From contig NZ_JACTAB010000005.1 of NCBI RefSeq assembly GCF_014486695.1, positions 1-64,000 of the forward strand: a stretch of DNA of 64,000 nt, read 5' to 3'. The notes beneath the pieces are model-generated. The model made no database searches, was not told the origin of the DNA, and was given only the letters and a program-made list of their open reading frames with translations. The translations under genes were made by a program, and so were the position numbers. The DNA comes from Flavobacterium buctense. Its GTDB lineage: Bacteria > Bacteroidota > Bacteroidia > Flavobacteriales > Flavobacteriaceae. Shown here piece by piece: positions 60,957 to 64,000 of this stretch (the first letter of the stretch is position 1; every line of letters starts with the position of its first letter).

Positions 60957-62435
60957 TTAATACGCTTTTGCAAACAGCACTCTACCAGCGGATTTGTTTC
61001 CGGAAAAAACACAAATTCCTTCTTCATCTTTTTGATCTAAAGGAATACAACGAATAGTTGCCTTTGTCAAATCCTTTATTTTTTCTTCTGTTTCAGGTGT
61101 TCCATCCCAATGGGCTGAGATAAAACCGGCTTTGTTTTCTAAAACATCTTTAAACTCTTCAAAAGAATTCACTTCGGTAACATGGGTGTTTCTGAAATCC
61201 AAAGCACGATTAAATAGATCTCTCTGAATTTGTTCTAATAAATCGGAGATATAATTTACAGCGCCGTCTTTGGCAATTACTTCTTTCGTCAAAGTATCAC
61301 GACGGGCAATTTCAAACGTTCCGTTTTCTAAATCTTTTGGTCCAATAGCAATTCTCACAGGAACACCTTTTAACTCCCATTCGGCAAACTTAAAACCGGG
61401 CTTTTGAGTAGTTCTGTTATCAAACTTAACAGAAATACCTAACCTTTTAAATTGAGCTACCAAATCACTAGCTACTATCGAAATGCTATCAAACTCTTCG
61501 TCCGTTTTGAAAATCGGCACAATTACTACTTGAGTAGGTGCCAAATTAGGAGGCAAAACCAAACCGTTATCATCAGAATGCGTCATCACTAATGCACCCA
61601 TTAAACGCGTTGAAACACCCCATGAAGTACCCCAAACGTGCTCTTGCTTCCCTTCTTGGTTAGCAAATTTTACATCAAAAGCTTTGGCAAAATTTTGCCC
61701 TAAGAAATGAGATGTTCCTGCTTGCAATGCTTTTCCGTCTTGCATTAAGGCTTCAATACAATACGTTTCTTCTGCCCCGGCAAAGCGTTCCGTTTCGGTT
61801 TTTAATCCTTTTATAACAGGAATCGCCATAAAGTTTTCTGCGAAATCGGCATAGACATGCATCATTTTTTCAGATTCTTCAATCGCTTCAGCTTTAGTTG
61901 CATGCGCAGTATGTCCTTCCTGCCATAAAAACTCAGCAGTTCTTAGAAATAATCTTGTTCTCATTTCCCAACGAACAACATTGGCCCATTGGTTGATCAA
62001 CAAGGGTAAATCTCTATAAGATTGTACCCAATTTTTATAGGTGGACCAAATAATAGCTTCACTAGTAGGGCGAACAATAAGCTCTTCTTCCAATTTAGCA
62101 TTGGGATCAACCATTAATTTCCCCGGTTTATCAGGATCATTTTTTAATCGATAATGGGTAACTATGGCACACTCTTTGGCAAAACCTTCAGCGTTCTTTT
62201 CTTCAGCTTCAAACATACTTTTAGGCACAAAAAGAGGAAAATAGGCATTACTATGACCGGTTTCTTTGAACATTCTGTCTAATTCAGCTTGCATTTTTTC
62301 CCAAATGGCATAGCCATATGGTTTGATAACCATACAACCTCTAACACCTGAATTCTCGGCTAAATCTGCCTTAACTACCAGTTCGTTGTACCATTTGGAA
62401 TAATCTTCTTCTCTTTTCGTTAGGTTCTTACTCAT
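60957..62435 (-). CDS. proS: Prolyl-tRNA synthetase, archaeal/eukaryotic type
   Basis: 492 residues. Class II synthetase charging tRNA-Pro. It lacks the inserted editing domain of the common bacterial form and has the archaeal/eukaryotic core: [71 protein letters not shown], then the anticodon domain and a C-terminal zinc-type extension ending VLFAKAY. This short form is usual in Bacteroidetes. It lies upstream of the tRNA-Glu pair on the same strand. Confidence 0.95.
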   Translation of the reverse strand: MSKNLTKREEDYSKWYNELVVKADLAENSGVRGCMVIKPYGYAIWEKMQAELDRMFKETGHSNAYFPLFVPKSMFEAEEKNAEGFAKECAIVTHYRLKNDPDKPGKLMVDPNAKLEEELIVRPTSEAIIWSTYKNWVQSYRDLPLLINQWANVVRWEMRTRLFLRTAEFLWQEGHTAHATKAEAIEESEKMMHVYADFAENFMAIPVIKGLKTETERFAGAEETYCIEALMQDGKALQAGTSHFLGQNFAKAFDVKFANQEGKQEHVWGTSWGVSTRLMGALVMTHSDDNGLVLPPNLAPTQVVIVPIFKTDEEFDSISIVASDLVAQFKRLGISVKFDNRTTQKPGFKFAEWELKGVPVRIAIGPKDLENGTFEIARRDTLTKEVIAKDGAVNYISDLLEQIQRDLFNRALDFRNTHVTEVNSFEEFKDVLENKAGFISAHWDGTPETEEKIKDLTKATIRCIPLDQKDEEGICVFSGNKSAGRVLFAKAY

Positions 62436-62488
62436 ATTGAATAATTTGGCATAAAAATTGTTTAACTTTTTTTAACTAAATAGTTCGA

Positions 62489-62506
62489 CAAAACTAACTA
62501 TTTTTG
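62489..62506. promoter_or_regulatory. Overlapping divergent promoter boxes
   Basis: TATTTTTG on the plus strand (62499-62506), toward the Trp/Gly-rich lipoprotein, and TAGTTTTG on the minus strand (62489-62496), toward proS, lie back to back. Neither has a clear -33 TTG. Confidence 0.4.
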
Positions 62507-62535
62507 TATAGTCCAACAATAAAAATGCTATAGAT

Positions 62536-63477
62536 ATGAAAACTTATTATTTATTCAGTAGAAGATTGTCCCTATTTTCCCTCTTCGGAATTATGGCAAT
62601 CACAATTACCTCATGTGGTTCCTATCAAAATAGTTCTTACTACGATTCTGATGGAGTTTATGGAGATTCAGAAAATAAGAGAAAGGAAACAGCATCCAAT
62701 GACAACTCTCAAAGCAATAAATACCAAGAATATTTCAGCGATCTCAACAAAGAAGCAGAAATATTTACTGATGTAGACAATTACACTTCTGTTAGTAACG
62801 ATTCTACAGCTACTAAAACCCAAAACTACAATGACAACAACGCCGGTTGGGGCAATAACCCTCAAGCTATAACCGTAAATGTTTATGATAACAATTGGGG
62901 TTGGGGTTATTGGAACAATTACTGGTATGGCAATTACTGGGGTTGGAGCAGTTGGGGACCATCATGGGGATGGGGTTGGAACAGTTGGTACGGTCCCGGA
63001 TGGGGATGGGGTTGGAACAATTGGTATGGACCAGGATGGAATGTTGGCTGGGGCGGTTGGTATAGCCCATGGTACGGCGGTTATTATAATAATTATTACA
63101 ATGGCGGTAGAAGAGGGTCTTATTTTGGCATAGCCGGAAACAGAGTAAACAATTCTAGATACGGTGTTAGAAATGCATCCAATTATGGTGTAAGAGGAAA
63201 CAACTCAATCAATACGAGAAATTCGAACTTTAATTCTACTAGAAGTAATTCTAATTTCAATCCTACAAGAAGTAATTCATCCAGTCCAAGAAATAATAAC
63301 AATGTTTCTCCAAGACCAAACACTAATACTTCTCAACCTAGAGGAAATGTTAGAACAGAATCTACTCCTACCCGTACCTACAGTCCTAGTAGCAACTATG
63401 GCGGTGGACGTTCTTCGTCAGGTGGTGGTGGAAGTTTCGGAGGCGGAAGATCTAGCGGCGGAGGCGGAAGAAGATAA
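62536..63477 (+). CDS. Trp/Gly/Asn-rich lipoprotein of low complexity
   Basis: 313 residues. Lipoprotein signal ending ITITSC. A charged spacer is followed by residues about 120-195 built of GWGWGYWNN and WYGPGWG-type repeats, unusually rich in Trp, Tyr, Gly and Asn, then a Ser/Asn/Arg-rich stretch (STRSNSNFNPTRSNS) and a Gly/Ser tail (GGGGSFGGGRSSGGGG). No family is recognised. Compositionally it resembles surface-exposed adhesive or phase-separating proteins. It precedes a FadL-type porin gene. Confidence 0.8.
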   Translation: MKTYYLFSRRLSLFSLFGIMAITITSCGSYQNSSYYDSDGVYGDSENKRKETASNDNSQSNKYQEYFSDLNKEAEIFTDVDNYTSVSNDSTATKTQNYNDNNAGWGNNPQAITVNVYDNNWGWGYWNNYWYGNYWGWSSWGPSWGWGWNSWYGPGWGWGWNNWYGPGWNVGWGGWYSPWYGGYYNNYYNGGRRGSYFGIAGNRVNNSRYGVRNASNYGVRGNNSINTRNSNFNSTRSNSNFNPTRSNSSSPRNNNNVSPRPNTNTSQPRGNVRTESTPTRTYSPSSNYGGGRSSSGGGGSFGGGRSSGGGGRR

Positions 63478-63494
63478 TCCAATACACTATTTTA

Positions 63495-63532
63495 TACCTA
63501 TGCTTTGTTAAACTATTGCATAGGTTTTTTTT
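63495..63532 (+). terminator. Terminator after the Trp/Gly-rich lipoprotein
   Basis: ACCTATGC and GCATAGGT flank a 14-nt loop, followed by T8. Confidence 0.85.
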
Positions 63533-63552
63533 GAACAAAAATTAAAAATACT

Positions 63553-64000
63553 ATGAAAAAGTACTTACTATTATTATGCATTGGAATGTCATTTTCCAAT
63601 ATTCAAGCCCAAGAAACCACTCCTGATGATGTCATACGCTTAGCCGTAGATAACCTCAACGGAACAGCTAGATTCAGAGGAATGAGTGGTGCATTTGGCG
63701 CTGTTGGCGGCGATTTATCAGCCATTAATGTAAATCCGGCAGGATCTATATTTTTCAACAATAACTATGCTACCATTACCGGTGCCATTTATAATGCAAA
63801 AAATAAATCTCGTTATTTTGGCACCACTACTAATGATAACGACAGCACTTTAGATATCAATCAAATTGGTGCCATATTCGTATTTAAAAATGGCGCTGAA
63901 AATAAAAATGATTGGAGAAAAATTGCCGTAGGTTTAAACTACGAGAACACCAATAACTTTAACAACAGTGTGTTTTCCGCCGGAATTAATCCCTATAATT
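63553..64000 (+). CDS. FadL/OmpP1-type outer membrane transport protein (partial, cut by window end)
   Basis: Open to the window end (149 codons visible). Signal peptide ending near NIQAQ, then DVIRLAVDNLNGTARFRGMSG and AFGAVGGDLSAINVNPAGSIFF, the conserved N-terminal hatch region of FadL/OmpP1/TodX porins, which take up hydrophobic compounds. Flavobacterial members are often annotated as hemin receptors. The barrel would continue beyond the window. Confidence 0.8.
   Translation, partial: MKKYLLLLCIGMSFSNIQAQETTPDDVIRLAVDNLNGTARFRGMSGAFGAVGGDLSAINVNPAGSIFFNNNYATITGAIYNAKNKSRYFGTTTNDNDSTLDINQIGAIFVFKNGAENKNDWRKIAVGLNYENTNNFNNSVFSAGINPYN

Noticed and set aside
62867..63133. Alternative frames on both strands within the Trp/Gly-rich lipoprotein gene
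   Set aside because: Low-complexity codon repeats keep other frames open; the lipoprotein frame has a signal peptide, start and terminator.

Overview
The window is a chromosomal segment of a flavobacterium, most likely the genus Flavobacterium or a close relative. The evidence is low GC content, TAnnTTTG-type promoter boxes in place of the usual -10 box, almost no Shine-Dalgarno sequences, a gliding-motility lipoprotein (GldI), a type IX secretion C-terminal domain, two copies of a Flavo-1-like RNA motif, and a single-chain prolyl-tRNA synthetase of the archaeal/eukaryotic type. No rRNA operon, prophage, insertion sequence or CRISPR array is visible. The last gene runs off the right edge.

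Layout. 1-3.6 kb: translation operon thrS-infC-rpmI-rplT, with infC using a non-canonical start. 3.6-10 kb: a small lipoprotein and two large secreted metallopeptidases (M16 and a metzincin-type DUF5117 protease). 10-12 kb: cyanophycinase and isoaspartyl peptidase, a beta-Asp-dipeptide salvage pair. 12-17 kb: a run of plus-strand genes, pseudouridine synthase - fluoride channel - DHH phosphoesterase - gldI - two tandem cyclophilin/FKBP fusion proteins. 17-22 kb (minus): amino-acid permease, mazG, DUF5606 protein, def, ruvX, NlpE/META lipoprotein. 22-29.4 kb: dapD and a surface-glycan cluster (GT9, epimerase, two paralogous GT2s, a rhamnosyltransferase-like protein, a nucleotidyltransferase and a CDP-glycerol-type phosphotransferase). 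29.4-33.4 kb: Sua5, CCA-adding enzyme, heme A synthase, CDP-alcohol phosphatidyltransferase. 33.5-36 kb: two thioredoxin-fold proteins, a 21-bp tandem repeat and an OmpA-family protein. 36-43 kb: a parDE module, then a minus-strand signalling block (TonB receptor, secreted repeat-like protein, LytS-type kinase fused to a 2TM domain, three further 2TM proteins, LytTR regulator). 43-56 kb: small genes, a four-helix-bundle (IVP/S23-like) gene, nucleoid-associated protein, BamA-like barrel protein, ABC exporter, a 1699-residue type IX secreted protein and an esterase. 56-64 kb: typA, a PAS kinase with receiver protein, rpsT, two tRNA-Glu, proS, a Trp/Gly-rich lipoprotein and the start of a FadL-type porin.

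The most unusual signal is not a gene. Short intergenic gaps are filled by arrays of 7-8 bp units, many folded back as inverted arms across a T-rich loop, with fixed and variable positions (AGGNNCTR; CTGAGTNN; TTAGAYNN). In one case the arms are 415 bp apart and enclose exactly the four-helix-bundle gene, a family best known from intervening sequences inserted in 23S rRNA hairpins. This is the best candidate here for an undescribed repeat-plus-protein system. Second is the parDE module, bracketed by a 40-bp perfect direct repeat of the 3' end of the neighbouring LytTR gene, as if it had inserted there and left a displaced gene tail.
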